From: Arsukibacterium sp. UBA3155
GTDB lineage: Bacteria; Pseudomonadota; Gammaproteobacteria; Enterobacterales; Alteromonadaceae
DNA: 64,000 nt
Direction: 5' to 3'
NCBI GenBank assembly: GCA_002364615.1
Contig: DEYP01000019.1
Span: 124,001-188,000, forward strand
Shown here: piece by piece, positions 17,631 through 27,107 of the stretch
How positions within the stretch are numbered: the first letter of the stretch is position 1
Layout of the letters: every line of letters starts with the position of its first letter
Translations under genes and position numbers: made by a program
The notes under the pieces: model-generated
Told to the model about the DNA's origin: nothing
The model's database searches: none
What the model saw: the letters and a program-made list of their open reading frames with translations, nothing else

Positions 17631-19935
17631 CAGCGGGACATTGTTTTTTCAGCAGCTGTGCAAATTCTGCAGCCGGCACCGGCCTGCTAAAATAATAGCC
17701 CTGATAATAGTCACAATGCTGCTCACGCAAAAAATCAAGCTGTTCAGCCGTTTCGACACCTTCGGCCAGCACTTTAAACCTCAGATTGTGCGCCAGATCG
17801 ATAATTGCTTTGGTAATACTTTGATCGTCTTCTGCGTGGGGTAGGTTTTCAATAAAGCGTTTGTCGATTTTAAGCACATCTAATGGTAAGCGTTTTAAAT
17901 AGGCTAACGATGAATAGCCGGTGCCAAAGTCGTCTATAGCCAATTTGATACCCTGCTCACGCAGTGCGGTCATGGTTTTAATGACCACATCTTCGTCACC
18001 CATTAAAGCATTTTCGGTGACTTCCAGTTCCAGGCAGCTCGGATTAAACCCGGTTTCGCGCAAAATACTGGCAATTTTTTGCTGCAGGTCACCTTTATTA
18101 AATTGCTGTGCTGAGACATTGATAGCAAGGTTGATGTCCGACAGGCCGGCCAGTTTCCAGGCCTGGCCCTGCCGACAGGCTTGCTGTAACACAAAGTTAC
18201 CAATGGGATGGATCAAGCCAGTGGACTCGGCCATCGGAATAAAGGTATCCGGGCCTATGATGCCATCAATCGGGTCAATCCAGCGCAACAGCACTTCCGC
18301 GCCAATAATCCGGCCACTTTGCATATCCAGTTGTGGTTGGTAATAACAGGTTAAATGATTCTGTTTCATCGCATTACGTAAGCGCTGCTCTAGTACTAAA
18401 CGGGCTCTGGCCTGCTGGGTAAGGCTGTCAGAATAAAAGCTATAGGTGTTGCGACCATCCGCTTTAGCGCGATACAGCGCCGCATCTGCACCTTGCAACA
18501 GGGCCTCAGCGCTATCGGCATGGGTAGGGTAGATGCAAATGCCGACGGAGGCCGCCACTGTAATATCGTTGTGCCGCCCCAGGTTAAAGGGAGCGTGCAG
18601 CTGCTGCAGAATCTTATCGGCCACTCTGGCAGCATCTTCAGGCTGCGCCAGCTGCTCTACCAGAAATACAAATTCATCACCGCCCAGGCGGGCCAGCGTA
18701 TCGGTTTCCCGGCAGCTCAGATTCAGCCGGTCAGTTACCTGCAATAACAGAGCATCTCCGGTCTGATGTCCAAAGCTGTCATTCACATTTTTAAAATGAT
18801 CCAGATCGAGGATCATGACTGCCAGAAATTGCTGGTTGCGCTTGGCCAGCTTGACTGCGCTTCTTAAACGGTTGCTGAAATGTTGCCGATTAGGAAGCTG
18901 AGTTAGCGGGTCAAACTCGGCTAAAAAGGCCAGTTCTTTCGCCTGACGTTTACGTTCAGTTAAATCAATATCGATGCAGAAAATTTGTGGTGGCTTATCC
19001 GGTAATTTGACCACAGCATGATTAGAAAACACCGAAATAAGCGAACCATCTTTACGTTTTAAGGTTAATTCTTCGGCCGCTATCGGCTCAGCGTGCTCAG
19101 CCATGTAGGTCATGGCCTGACGAACGTCATCATGGGCTTCATCCGGTATAATTAACTCCAGCAAGCTTTGCCCAAGCGCTTCTTCTTTAGTGTAGCCATA
19201 AATTAATTCACTGGCCCGGTTCCAGTAAATGGTTGTGCCAAACTGATCATATCCCTGCACCGAGATTTGCGGAGCATTATCCAGTAGGGTACGAAAACGC
19301 AGCTCGCTTTCCAGTAACTGTTGCTCTGCCAGTTTCTGAGCGGAAATATCTTGTACCACAGCGATAAAATAAGGGGCCATGTTTGTACTGTCTGGCGCTT
19401 TGGAAACAGCAAGCTTTACCCAAACCACTTTACCGGTTTTGCTAAAGTAGCGTTTTTCCAGGGTGTAGCTTGTGGTGATCTTTTGCAGCAGTTGGCTAAA
19501 CTGCTGCTGATCGTGGTCTAGATCTTCCGGATGGGTGATCTGATGAAAAGAAAAATTACGCATCTCTGCCGGGCTGTACTCGAGCATAGTGGCAAAATGT
19601 TGGTTTACCCGTAAAAACTGGCCGTCTGCGTTGGCGTGGGCAATACCCGCGGCGGCAAACTCAAAGGTTTCGCTGAACGCTTGCTCGCTCGCTTGTAAAG
19701 AAAGGGCCAGACGATGATGCTGACGCAACAGCAGCCAGGCCAGTAATCCGGTCAGGCCAACATAAAACAGCCCTTTGTAAGTTTGATACCGGTTAAGCAG
19801 TTCTGGATTGTCAGTCAGCATGATCAAGATATTATCACTGAACAAAATCCAGCTAACGCCGAGTAAAACATACATTAGTCCACCCATGATTGGGTAAAAC
19901 CGTAGTGTTTTGGCGGCGCCTTTATGTTTCATCAT
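17620..19935 (-). CDS. membrane PAS-PAS-GGDEF-EAL c-di-GMP enzyme
   Basis: The 771-residue protein has two membrane segments (about 14-34 and 53-71), two PAS sensor domains (about 85-200, 205-325), a GGDEF domain and an EAL domain. GGDEF is intact, with a RETD inhibitory site five residues before it. The EAL motif reads EVLLRW, a common variant that keeps the metal-binding Glu. [21 protein letters not shown] and LAEGVET are all present. Both cyclase and phosphodiesterase activities are therefore possible; the net direction cannot be read. It probably responds to redox or a small ligand through PAS and controls biofilm or motility. It is monocistronic. Confidence 0.92.
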   Translation of the reverse strand: MMKHKGAAKTLRFYPIMGGLMYVLLGVSWILFSDNILIMLTDNPELLNRYQTYKGLFYVGLTGLLAWLLLRQHHRLALSLQASEQAFSETFEFAAAGIAHANADGQFLRVNQHFATMLEYSPAEMRNFSFHQITHPEDLDHDQQQFSQLLQKITTSYTLEKRYFSKTGKVVWVKLAVSKAPDSTNMAPYFIAVVQDISAQKLAEQQLLESELRFRTLLDNAPQISVQGYDQFGTTIYWNRASELIYGYTKEEALGQSLLELIIPDEAHDDVRQAMTYMAEHAEPIAAEELTLKRKDGSLISVFSNHAVVKLPDKPPQIFCIDIDLTERKRQAKELAFLAEFDPLTQLPNRQHFSNRLRSAVKLAKRNQQFLAVMILDLDHFKNVNDSFGHQTGDALLLQVTDRLNLSCRETDTLARLGGDEFVFLVEQLAQPEDAARVADKILQQLHAPFNLGRHNDITVAASVGICIYPTHADSAEALLQGADAALYRAKADGRNTYSFYSDSLTQQARARLVLEQRLRNAMKQNHLTCYYQPQLDMQSGRIIGAEVLLRWIDPIDGIIGPDTFIPMAESTGLIHPIGNFVLQQACRQGQAWKLAGLSDINLAINVSAQQFNKGDLQQKIASILRETGFNPSCLELEVTENALMGDEDVVIKTMTALREQGIKLAIDDFGTGYSSLAYLKRLPLDVLKIDKRFIENLPHAEDDQSITKAIIDLAHNLRFKVLAEGVETAEQLDFLREQHCDYYQGYYFSRPVPAAEFAQLLKKQCPAATD

Positions 19936-20048
19936 TTACTTCTCTGGCACAAATAGCGAAACACCGTTGCCGGTGATGAGAAGGTTAAGCATAGTGTAAA
20001 AATAGAAAATAAAACATGAATTAATAGAGATTCTTATTAGATAAGAAT

Positions 20049-20075
20049 GCCTTAGTCATGGAATTTGACTAAGGC
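20049..20075 (-). terminator. hairpin after the DUF481 gene
   Basis: GCCTTAGTCA and TGACTAAGGC form a perfect 10-bp stem with a 7-nt loop, 10 bp after the minus-strand stop. The following T content is modest. Confidence 0.6.
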
Positions 20076-20084
20076 ACAGGACGA

Positions 20085-20834
20085 TTAAAAAGAGTAGACC
20101 AGGGTAAGTGAGGTTTGAGTGTCAGTGTTTTCTTTATCTACGACATCAGAATCGTTTTGCACTAAAAAAGCCGCTTTCATTTGCATGGCGCCATTAATTT
20201 TTGCTGTCAGCGCAGTTTCGGCAATAGTACGGGTGTTGTCGGTACCGTATTCGACACTAAGGGTCTGACTAAATGCTGCCGACTCACTTATTTGCCATTC
20301 GTATGCAGCTGCACCACGGACGATAAAGCCGCTTTCTGACTCACCTGTTGCCCGGGTGCCGCTGAAATAACCCGGACCAATTTCAACGTCCAGATTTTGT
20401 GTTTCAGCGTTATAAAGCCGCGTACCGTAACCCACTGCCACGGTATTGTATTTTTCAAAAGCGCCAAACTTATCGCTGGTATGCGAGCCGATAATAAACA
20501 AATTATCGTGTTCTTTATCAAGCTTATAAGCGCCTTTAGCCGAAATAAGATAACGTTCAGCAGACCGTTCGGTAATGGTGTTACCTTCGGCATCGAGCTT
20601 CTCGTCTTCTTTAAAGAAAGCGCTGGCAATGTACTGATTGCTCCAGGATTCCAGTTCCTGGCGGGCATCAATTTTACCGGTAATTGACGTGCCTACCGTA
20701 TTCCCTGAGGTGGTAATAGCCCCCAGCTCTGCAGAGGTTTTCCATACCCTATTATCATCCGACGTGGCTTCCTGCGCACTGAGGGCGCTGCTTATGGCAA
20801 GGCTGCCCAGCGCCAGTACAGTGAATAACCTCAT
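20085..20834 (-). CDS. DUF481 outer-membrane protein (YdiY-like)
   Basis: The 249-residue protein has a signal peptide (cleavage after LSA, about residue 20). A DUF481 barrel follows, recognisable by AELGAITTSGNTVGTSITGKIDA near the N-terminus and by Tyr/Gly-rich strands ending in TLVYSF. E. coli YdiY is an acid-induced member; the molecular role of the family is unknown. It lies 2 bp downstream of the mscS stop on the same strand and so is in one operon with it. A joint role in osmotic or envelope stress is a reasonable guess only. Confidence 0.85.
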   Translation of the reverse strand: MRLFTVLALGSLAISSALSAQEATSDDNRVWKTSAELGAITTSGNTVGTSITGKIDARQELESWSNQYIASAFFKEDEKLDAEGNTITERSAERYLISAKGAYKLDKEHDNLFIIGSHTSDKFGAFEKYNTVAVGYGTRLYNAETQNLDVEIGPGYFSGTRATGESESGFIVRGAAAYEWQISESAAFSQTLSVEYGTDNTRTIAETALTAKINGAMQMKAAFLVQNDSDVVDKENTDTQTSLTLVYSF

Positions 20835-20836
20835 GC

Positions 20837-21670
20837 TTACTCCTTAGTCTCTGTTTGCTCTTTGAACAAATGTACATCCATTTGCGGGAATGGAATGCCA
20901 ATATCGTTGGCATCAAAGGTTAATTTCACTTTTTCCAGAGTGTCCCAGTACACACCCCAGTAATCAGCTGAATTTACCCAGGGCCGAACGTTTAAATTTA
21001 CCGACGAATCAGCTAAAGCGCCAACCTTAATGCTGAACTCTGGTTCAGCCAGCACGCGCTCATCGTTTTTCAGAATATCTTCCAGTAATTTTTTAGCCAG
21101 CAATAAATCTGCATCGTAGCTAATGCCGATCACCAGATCGACCCTACGAATAGGCTCTGCCGAGTAGTTTGTGATGGGGTTGCTGGTGATCTGCGCGTTT
21201 GGCACAATAACCCGCTTGTTATCCGGGGTTTTCATCTGGGTTTGGAAAATCTCTATTTTCTCGACCGTGCCACTGACACCACCGCCGTCAATAAAATCAC
21301 CGGCTTTAAATGGACGAAACAGAATAATCAGTATCCCTGAGGCGAAATTAGCCAGCGAACCCTGTAATGCCAGGCCAATGGCCAGACCCGCAGCGCCGAG
21401 AATCGCAATAAAGGCGGTAGTTTGTACTCCCAGTTGCGATAATGCCATCAGGATAGTGGCAATAAGAATAATGGCGTAGACAATACTGATCAGAAACGAG
21501 ACTACCGCCTTATCTACAGAGCGGGCGAGCAAGCCACGTTCCAGCAAGCGCGATACGCCTTTAGCGACAAACCGACCGACATAAAAAATAACAATAGCAG
21601 CAACCAGCTGCAACAAATACCCTAATACAACTTCGTGATTTTCCTGATAAAATGTCGTTATTTCTTCCAT
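20837..21670 (-). CDS. mscS: MscS-family small-conductance mechanosensitive channel
   Basis: The 277-residue protein starts MEEITTFYQENHEVV. This ATG is chosen because AAGGAATG precedes it; the frame stays open 43 codons further upstream without support. Three membrane segments are present, the third with the Gly/Ala pattern AAGLAIGLALQGSLANFASGI that lines the MscS pore. The beta domain follows (VSGTVEKIEIFQTQMKTPDNKRVIVPNAQ) and then the alpha/beta C-terminal domain. It matches E. coli MscS (286) in length. It releases solutes on hypo-osmotic shock. The DUF481 gene is cotranscribed. Confidence 0.95.
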   Translation of the reverse strand: MEEITTFYQENHEVVLGYLLQLVAAIVIFYVGRFVAKGVSRLLERGLLARSVDKAVVSFLISIVYAIILIATILMALSQLGVQTTAFIAILGAAGLAIGLALQGSLANFASGILIILFRPFKAGDFIDGGGVSGTVEKIEIFQTQMKTPDNKRVIVPNAQITSNPITNYSAEPIRRVDLVIGISYDADLLLAKKLLEDILKNDERVLAEPEFSIKVGALADSSVNLNVRPWVNSADYWGVYWDTLEKVKLTFDANDIGIPFPQMDVHLFKEQTETKE

Positions 21671-21806
21671 TACACATTCCTTATTAAAACGTAATATCAT
21701 GGCAAGTTTAACAATCTTAGCCAGATGATGGTACGCCACCACATGATTTAAGTAAAAAAACTTGGTTGAGGCAGCAATTTTAGCTAAAATATTCACCATA
21801 TACCGT

Positions 21807-21883
21807 GGTGATTGTAGCTCAGTTGGTAGAGCCCCGGATTGTGATTCCGGTTGTCGTGGGTTCGAGCCCCATCAGTCACCCCA
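21807..21883 (+). tRNA. tRNA-His (GTG)
   Basis: A 77-nt cloverleaf has anticodon GTG in a GGATT-GTG-ATTCC arm and a T-arm GTGGG-TTCGAGC-CCCAT. The extra G at position -1, which pairs with the discriminator C, marks tRNA-His. CCA is encoded (21881-21883). It is a single tRNA, not part of a cluster. Confidence 0.97.
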
Positions 21884-22004
21884 CTTCTCTTGCTGTTGCC
21901 AATACAGATGCTTCCAGCAGTGCCTGAGACTGCAATCCATGGCTTGACCCTGCTACGTCTGCCCTCTATTGTTAAGATCACTTTTAATTATTACCCGCTC
22001 TGAT

Positions 22005-22544
22005 ATGGATTTAACATCTCTTCAACAGCAGCTACAGTGCCCCGACCTTGCACCGGTAGAAAGCTGGCAGCCAAAATTCTGTGGCGATTTACCGCTGTTG
22101 ATCACCGCAGATGGACGGTGGTTATATCAGGGCAGTGAAATCCGTCGTCAACCGATGGTACGGTTATTTGCCTCGGTATTAATTTGTCAGCAACAACAAT
22201 TTTTTTTACAAACCCCGGTAGAAAAAGTGCGGATCCAGGTGGAAGACGCGCCATTTCTGGTTGTCGCCAGCCAGTGGCAAAACACCAGAAACGGGCCTTT
22301 GCTTACGCTTACCACCAATATTGGTGACGCGGTAAGTGTCACACCAGAGTATCCTTTACGTTTAAAATCATTTCAGCAGCAACCTTTGCCCTATTTACAA
22401 TTGTGGCGGGGTTTGTCAGCCCGAATAAATCGCAATACTTATTATCAGCTGATAGAACAATCCAGCGAAGTGTACTGCGATGGTGCGCGTCATTATCAGC
22501 TGAAAAGTGCCGGTTATCCGTTTACCCTGGGTGTATTGGCCTGA
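22005..22544 (+). CDS. DUF1285 family protein
   Basis: The 179-residue protein begins MDLTSLQQQLQ. An upstream TTG would add 12 residues without a ribosome site. The DUF1285 signature is present: ESWQPKFCGDLPLLITADGRW then YQGSEIRRQPMVRLFASVL. Solved members form two small alpha/beta lobes of unknown function, suspected to act in signalling or envelope metabolism. No signal peptide or membrane segment is seen, so it is cytoplasmic. It stands alone between tRNA-His and an exported hydrolase. Confidence 0.85.
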   Translation: MDLTSLQQQLQCPDLAPVESWQPKFCGDLPLLITADGRWLYQGSEIRRQPMVRLFASVLICQQQQFFLQTPVEKVRIQVEDAPFLVVASQWQNTRNGPLLTLTTNIGDAVSVTPEYPLRLKSFQQQPLPYLQLWRGLSARINRNTYYQLIEQSSEVYCDGARHYQLKSAGYPFTLGVLA

Positions 22545-22645
22545 ACCTGCATTTCAACTGACAAATAATGGGCTGTGCCGCAGTGCTGTTGCTAACCAGC
22601 GTTGGCTAGGTGCACATTGGGTGAATTTTTGTAAGGAAATTTATT

Positions 22646-23941
22646 ATGCGCATAGCACTATTACCCATTGCAGTTGCTTTTTGTTGCAGTAGCACTACTT
22701 TAAACGCCGCGACCCTGATCCATGCCGGCAAGCTTATTAACGTAGAGAGCGGTAAGGTATTAACCGAGCAAACCATTGTTATTGAAGGTGAAATTATTAC
22801 CGCTCTAGAGGCGGGCTATCGTCAGCCAGCCAGTGGTGATCAGGTAATAAATCTGACGGCGCAGACAGTAATGCCAGGCCTGATGGATATGCATACCCAT
22901 TTTTACACCCAGTTCAGCCCCACTGTATACAGTGAAGGACATCGGTTAAATGAGGCTGATTTTGCTCTGCGTGGTGCGGTGTTTGCAGAAAAGACCTTAA
23001 TGGCTGGTTTTACCACAGTACGTGAACTGGGTGATAGTTATCATATTAGTGTTGCATTGCGCAAGGCGATAGCACAGGGCTACGTCAAGGGCCCGAGAAT
23101 TTTTGCAGCAGGCAAATCAATTGCTACTACCGGCGGTCATGCCGACCCCACTAATGGGGTGGCTTACGCTCAGATGGGTGACCCGGGACCGAAGGATGGG
23201 GTGATTAATGGACCGGATGAGGCCCGAAAAGCAGTGCGACAGCGCTACAAAGAGGGCTCCGACCTGATAAAGCTTACCGGAACCGGTGGCGTACTGAGCG
23301 TAGCTAAAAGCGGTACTAACCCGCAGTTTACCGATGCCGAGTTTGCCGCTGTAGTGGATACCGCCCGGGATTATGACATGAAGGTTGCAGTGCATGCGCA
23401 CGGCAAAGAGGGGATGGAGAGGGCGATAAAAGCGGGGGTAGATTCTATTGAACATGGCACCTTTATGGATAAAGAGACCTTCGCTCTGATGCGAAAGCAC
23501 GGTACCTACTATGTCGCCACCATTAGCGCTGGCAAATGGGCCGCAGAAAAAGCAGCGATAAATGGATTTTTCCCGGAGTTGGTACGGCCAAAAGCCGCAA
23601 ATATCGGCAAGCTGATCCAACAAACCTTTGGTGAAGCTTATAAAGCCGGCGTAAAAATTGCGTTTGGTACCGATGCCGGGGTGTTTCCTCATGGCGACAA
23701 TTGGCGGGAGTTCATTTATATGACAGAAGCCGGTATGCCTGCCATGGTTGCTATTCAGTCGGCAACGATAGAGGGCGCTCGCCTGTTAGGCGTAGAAGCA
23801 GAATTGGGTAGCATCAAAGTCGGTAAAACAGCCGATATTATTGCGGTATCCGGAGATCCATTGCAGGATATCCGGGTCATGGGTGATGTCAGCTTCGTAA
23901 TGAAAGCCGGTACCGTTTTTAAACCCATTAGCATTAATTAG
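22646..23941 (+). CDS. exported metal-dependent amidohydrolase
   Basis: The 431-residue protein starts with a signal peptide (cleavage near LNA-A, about 21). The amidohydrolase TIM barrel follows, with metal ligands in order: MHTHF (about 82-86), a probable carbamylated Lys in [20 protein letters not shown] and [11 protein letters not shown]. The pattern matches the Xaa-Pro dipeptidase/imidazolonepropionase-related group that includes periplasmic dipeptidases of marine gammaproteobacteria. Probable role: hydrolysis of dipeptides or N-acyl amino acids in the periplasm; exact substrate unknown. AAGGA precedes the ATG. A GGCCTGAA/TTCAGGCC hairpin (23963-23986) separates it from the convergent DUF2489 gene. 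Confidence 0.88.
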   Translation: MRIALLPIAVAFCCSSTTLNAATLIHAGKLINVESGKVLTEQTIVIEGEIITALEAGYRQPASGDQVINLTAQTVMPGLMDMHTHFYTQFSPTVYSEGHRLNEADFALRGAVFAEKTLMAGFTTVRELGDSYHISVALRKAIAQGYVKGPRIFAAGKSIATTGGHADPTNGVAYAQMGDPGPKDGVINGPDEARKAVRQRYKEGSDLIKLTGTGGVLSVAKSGTNPQFTDAEFAAVVDTARDYDMKVAVHAHGKEGMERAIKAGVDSIEHGTFMDKETFALMRKHGTYYVATISAGKWAAEKAAINGFFPELVRPKAANIGKLIQQTFGEAYKAGVKIAFGTDAGVFPHGDNWREFIYMTEAGMPAMVAIQSATIEGARLLGVEAELGSIKVGKTADIIAVSGDPLQDIRVMGDVSFVMKAGTVFKPISIN

Positions 23942-24002
23942 CTAAAAAAGCCGGCGCAATATGGCCTGAAAGGTAGCGTTCAGGCCTGATAATCAGTGCG
24001 GG

Positions 24003-24482
24003 TTAAACAGGCTTGAAGCGCTGTAGTAATCTGCTGACATCTGCCTGAATTAGCGACTCCAGGTTTTTTTCAGCTTGTAGCCGTTGCTTGTCTTGTTCTG
24101 CCGTGGCTTGTTTGCTCTGTTGTTTCCGCACTTCATGTGTCGGCATTTCTTTTACTACCTGGTACATCTGATATATACCGGGATAGTCTTCAGTCAGCGG
24201 GCCTTGTTGCTGCTCTGGCAAGCGATTGAGCAACACCCATACCCGTAATGCACCTTCTGACAACTCACACTGGCCGGCATTGACTGCCTTGCAAATCGTA
24301 TAAATACTTTGCTCAACATACAGCTGATTCTGTAATTGCTGTTGCTGCTCTCTTTGCGCCAACTGTGCTTGTTGTTTAGTTTGCTGTTGCAACAGCAACA
24401 ATAGCTTGCCAGCATAAAACGCCAGACTTGCTATTATTACTACCGCCAGTACTACCAGTATGATCATCCAGACGTTTTGCAT
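24003..24482 (-). CDS. DUF2489 membrane-anchored protein
   Basis: The 159-residue protein has one N-terminal membrane anchor (about 6-26) followed by a Gln-rich helix and a conserved domain (YVEQSIYTICKAVNAGQCELSEGALR, about 55-80) typical of DUF2489. Function is unknown. It overlaps yihI by one base (TAATG) and accompanies yihI in many gammaproteobacteria, so the two are cotranscribed and translationally coupled. Confidence 0.8.
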   Translation of the reverse strand: MQNVWMIILVVLAVVIIASLAFYAGKLLLLLQQQTKQQAQLAQREQQQQLQNQLYVEQSIYTICKAVNAGQCELSEGALRVWVLLNRLPEQQQGPLTEDYPGIYQMYQVVKEMPTHEVRKQQSKQATAEQDKQRLQAEKNLESLIQADVSRLLQRFKPV

Positions 24483-25039
24483 TAATCCTCATCACCTAAT
24501 ATTGACTTACGCCAATCAGTACGCTCAAACTGAGCTAATGGATCGTCATCGGTGTCAGGTGCGGCATTCTCAGAAAGACCAAGCTCCTCCAACAGTTGTT
24601 CCAGTCTGGCGGTCTTGGCGTTAAAGTATTTGGCTTCTTTACCGGTCAGGATTTCATTATTTTCAACCCGCTCCAGCAATTGCTGCAACTGCGCATCGTT
24701 TTCAATCAGCGTCAGCTCTTCTGCCGGGCTTAAACCTGGCGCTACCGCTTTACTTAACCGTGCTTTAGGCTGCAAATCGGCTTTAACCTGAGGCGCCATT
24801 ACCGGCTCTACCACAAGCGCAATCGGTTTTTTGCTGCCGGTTCTGGGATCTTTAGGGCCACTGTGGCCAGCGAGTTGCTCTGCTTGCTGTTCGATAACCG
24901 AATTACGACTACCGGATTTTTTGCCCGCGCCTTTTTTCTTGGTTTCTTCTTTGGGTTGGCGAAGTTTGCGGGCTTCTGAAGCTGGCAAATGGCGCTGACC
25001 ATTGTCGCCGGCATTACGGCTTTTCTTTTGACGCGTCAT
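24482..25039 (-). CDS. yihI: YihI, Der GTPase-activating protein
   Basis: The 185-residue protein has the YihI layout. A basic, disordered N-terminus is full of Lys/Arg (MTRQKKSRNAGDNGQRHLPA and KKKGAGKKSG). An acidic C-terminal half carries the conserved core ENNEILTGKEAKYFNAKTARLEQLLEELG. YihI stimulates GTP hydrolysis by Der in 50S ribosome assembly. As in E. coli it lies near a CsrB/C-type RNA, engB, spf and polA, which supports the assignment. Confidence 0.9.
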   Translation of the reverse strand: MTRQKKSRNAGDNGQRHLPASEARKLRQPKEETKKKGAGKKSGSRNSVIEQQAEQLAGHSGPKDPRTGSKKPIALVVEPVMAPQVKADLQPKARLSKAVAPGLSPAEELTLIENDAQLQQLLERVENNEILTGKEAKYFNAKTARLEQLLEELGLSENAAPDTDDDPLAQFERTDWRKSILGDED

Positions 25040-25070
25040 AACAGGATACCTGTAAAAAAGGGCGCATATT

Positions 25071-25721
25071 TTAACCAGATTTCTGCAAGATCACCACATC
25101 ATTCGTGACAAAGTCTACAGTCATTTTTGCCTGCGCCGCCAGCCAGCAAAAAGTATCGTTATGGAAAAAGCTGACATGAGTTGGATCATTTTTATAGTGC
25201 CAGCGACTAAATGCATTCAGATCGGTATAGCGCTTGGTCATTATTGCCAGTATGCCTGAGGGTTTTAGCAATTGCTGCCAGGTTGCCCATTCAATAGCCG
25301 GATTAATGAAGTGCTCTATTGCTTCGGTGCAACTGATAAAATCGTATTGTTGCTGCAGGGCAGCCGGGTTGGCAGCAAAGTAAGGGTCCCACAACTGCAT
25401 GCTATGGCCAGCCTCACTCAGTATCTTTGCCAGAAGTGGCCCGGGCCCACAACCAAAATCAAGACCTGATAAGCCGGTACGGTTAAGCCTGGCCAGCAAT
25501 GGTTCACTTACTCTGCTCAGAAAGCGCCGGTAGCCGGCGTCATTGATATCATTATTATGTAACAGATACTGAGCATGTTCGGCTTGTGCACTTAGCAGGC
25601 TGCTGCGATCTGCATAAACTAATGCACAGCTATCGCAACGAAAGTACTGGCGTAGCTTATCCTGAACATAAAAACGGGTATGAGTTGTCAGACAAAGCGG
25701 ACAATAGCTATTGGCAGGCAT
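25071..25721 (-). CDS. class I SAM-dependent methyltransferase with N-terminal Cys motif
   Basis: The 216-residue protein has an N-terminal zinc-ribbon-like pair (CPLC at about 7-10 and CDSC at about 29-32). A Rossmann methyltransferase core follows with motif I GLDFGCGPGPLL (about 85-96), an acidic motif II and ISCTEAIEHF. The family methylates unknown small molecules or glycans. It sits between the CsrB-like gene and yihI on the same strand. Its promoter must lie within or just after the RNA gene's terminator. Confidence 0.82.
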   Translation of the reverse strand: MPANSYCPLCLTTHTRFYVQDKLRQYFRCDSCALVYADRSSLLSAQAEHAQYLLHNNDINDAGYRRFLSRVSEPLLARLNRTGLSGLDFGCGPGPLLAKILSEAGHSMQLWDPYFAANPAALQQQYDFISCTEAIEHFINPAIEWATWQQLLKPSGILAIMTKRYTDLNAFSRWHYKNDPTHVSFFHNDTFCWLAAQAKMTVDFVTNDVVILQKSG

Positions 25722-25756
25722 TGGTTGGGCTATTTCTCAAAAAATGCAATTTCGAC

Positions 25757-26073
25757 AAAACAAAAGGGCGATAAGATAGCCTTATCGCCCCGTTTATACT
25801 TGTGTCTAGGTGGACACTTCTCTCAATTTCGCTAAATCATCCTGATGCGTTTACAACGACCCTGTTAATCAAAGTTCCCTATATTATTGCGTATCTTCCA
25901 TGTATTAAATTTTATTCTTTACGACCATCCTGGTACTTTATTACTCATCCCTGGGCGTTTTCAAAACGCTGTGCACCTTCCTGATGCCAAATAGAGTGTA
26001 CCGATATCGGCACTTACTTCCTTGCCGCTTGCGCATTTCCCTGTTGTTATTTGTTACTAAACGTAACTGTGTT
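25757..26073 (-). ncRNA. CsrB/CsrC-type regulatory RNA
   Basis: On the minus strand a ~315-nt transcript is predicted. Eight GGA motifs appear (at about 26040, 26021, 25981, 25950, 25930, 25899, 25878 and 25842), several in hairpin loops as CATCAGGATG, ACCAGGATGGT and CAGGGATGAG, the exact style of CsrB/CsrC. A perfect 10-bp terminator stem (25766-25790, GGGCGATAAG) with TTTTGTTTTG ends it. Promoter TTGTCA-16-TAAATT lies at about 26080-26107. A UvrY/GacA-type box stands about 170 bp upstream of the start. The locus lies between engB and yihI, as csrC does in E. coli. The RNA should sequester CsrA. The exact 5' end is uncertain by 20 nt or so. Confidence 0.88.
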
Positions 26074-26235
26074 TAATTTACTCTGATCTGAGCAGATGAC
26101 AAGTCTCTGTCGAAAAAAAAAGCAATTTTAATAGCTTGATATACAGGTATGCCTTCAAAAACAATGGTTTAAATTTTTTGGGGGAAAGAAGAAAAGTTCA
26201 ATATTTAGTTTAATATGGTCAATTTCGTACGGAAT

Positions 26236-26253
26236 TGTGAGAGATATCTCACA
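26236..26253 (-). promoter_or_regulatory. UvrY/GacA-type binding site upstream of the CsrB-like RNA
   Basis: TGTGAGAGATATCTCACA is an 18-bp inverted repeat matching the GacA/UvrY pattern TGTNAG-N6-CTNACA. Its centre is about 171 bp before the predicted RNA start, a distance like that of the UvrY site in E. coli csrB. BarA-UvrY (GacS-GacA) control is inferred. The site lies between the c4 terminator and the RNA gene. Confidence 0.75.
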
Positions 26254-26292
26254 AAAAAACAGCGCCGAACAAGGTTGAAACCCTGTCCGGCG
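26253..26292 (-). terminator. terminator of the cytochrome c4 gene
   Basis: CGCCGGACAGGGT and a partner ACCTTGTTCGGCG form an imperfect stem on the minus strand, followed by seven T (26253-26259). Confidence 0.75.
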
Positions 26293-26299
26293 TAACAGA

Positions 26300-26926
26300 T
26301 TAGTGCAAACCGCCTAAATATTGTGACAAGACTTCAATATCTTCATCGGTCAGTTTTCTGGCAATATCACCCATCATGCCGTTCATATCATTGGCGCGGG
26401 TACCATTGTGAAATTCTTGCAAAGTCGCTTTCAGGTAAGAAGCGTGCTGACCTGATATTTTAGGAAAACCCGACAGGCTGGTGCCCACGCCGCGTGGACC
26501 ATGGCAAGCGATACAGGCCGCGATACCACGCGCCTCGTCACCACCGCGATATAACTGCTGACCTTTCGCAATGACGTTTTCCGGGGTTGTACCGCTGCTC
26601 ATGGTTTGAGAAGAAAAATAAGCTGCCAGATCTTTCATATCCTGGTCACTAAGCGATGCAACCATACCAAACATAATGGCATTGTTACGGCCTTCTTTGC
26701 CGGCAGTAGTCATACCCAGTTTATAATCAGTCAGCTGCTTATATAAGTACTCAGCATGCTGGCCGGCAATTTTAGGATAAATATCAACCATGCTGTTACC
26801 GTCAGTACCGTGACAAGCAACACAGGTTGTTGCTTTTGCTTTGCCTGCCTCAGCATCACCATCAAAAGCGTGTGCTGTACCGATTAAACCGATTAACAGC
26901 GTCAGTGGAAGTACGAGTTTTTTCAT
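26300..26926 (-). CDS. diheme cytochrome c4
   Basis: The 208-residue protein starts MKKLVLPLTLLIGLIGTAHA, a signal peptide. An upstream in-frame start adds 15 residues that do not fit a leader. Two CxxCH haem sites are present, CVACH (about 35-39) and CIACH (about 137-141), each followed by a Met-containing region, giving the two-lobed class of cytochrome c4. Length matches the family (about 190 mature). It carries electrons in the periplasm to cytochrome cbb3-type or other oxidases. It is divergent from engB, as is common in gammaproteobacteria. Confidence 0.95.
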   Translation of the reverse strand: MKKLVLPLTLLIGLIGTAHAFDGDAEAGKAKATTCVACHGTDGNSMVDIYPKIAGQHAEYLYKQLTDYKLGMTTAGKEGRNNAIMFGMVASLSDQDMKDLAAYFSSQTMSSGTTPENVIAKGQQLYRGGDEARGIAACIACHGPRGVGTSLSGFPKISGQHASYLKATLQEFHNGTRANDMNGMMGDIARKLTDEDIEVLSQYLGGLH

Positions 26927-27107
26927 TTTATATCCGTCTCTGTCCGCATTAAACCGCCAGCAAACTGGCAACCAAGTGAGTTTATAAGAATTTATTACGC
27001 CATTTTACACGAAACTGCCCAAAGTAAAATCCCATCTGTGTTGCAAAAGCTTCTTCCGATCCGCCAGATCCGTTACAATAGCCCAAATTTAACCGCCGGA
27101 GCAGGCT

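Noticed and set aside
20837..21799. Longer mscS start at 21799
   Set aside because: The extra 43 residues are unlike MscS. The ATG at 21670 has AAGGAATG just upstream and gives the normal length.
25802..25984. 60-codon plus-strand reading frame in the yihI-cytochrome c4 gap
   Set aside because: It lies across the CsrB-like RNA on the opposite strand, has no ribosome site and shows no protein-like pattern; the TCC-rich sequence is explained by GGA motifs of the RNA.
26236..26253. TGTGA..TCACA read as a CRP site
   Set aside because: The half-sites are 8 bp apart instead of 6. The 18-bp pattern fits the UvrY/GacA box better and its distance to the RNA start agrees.
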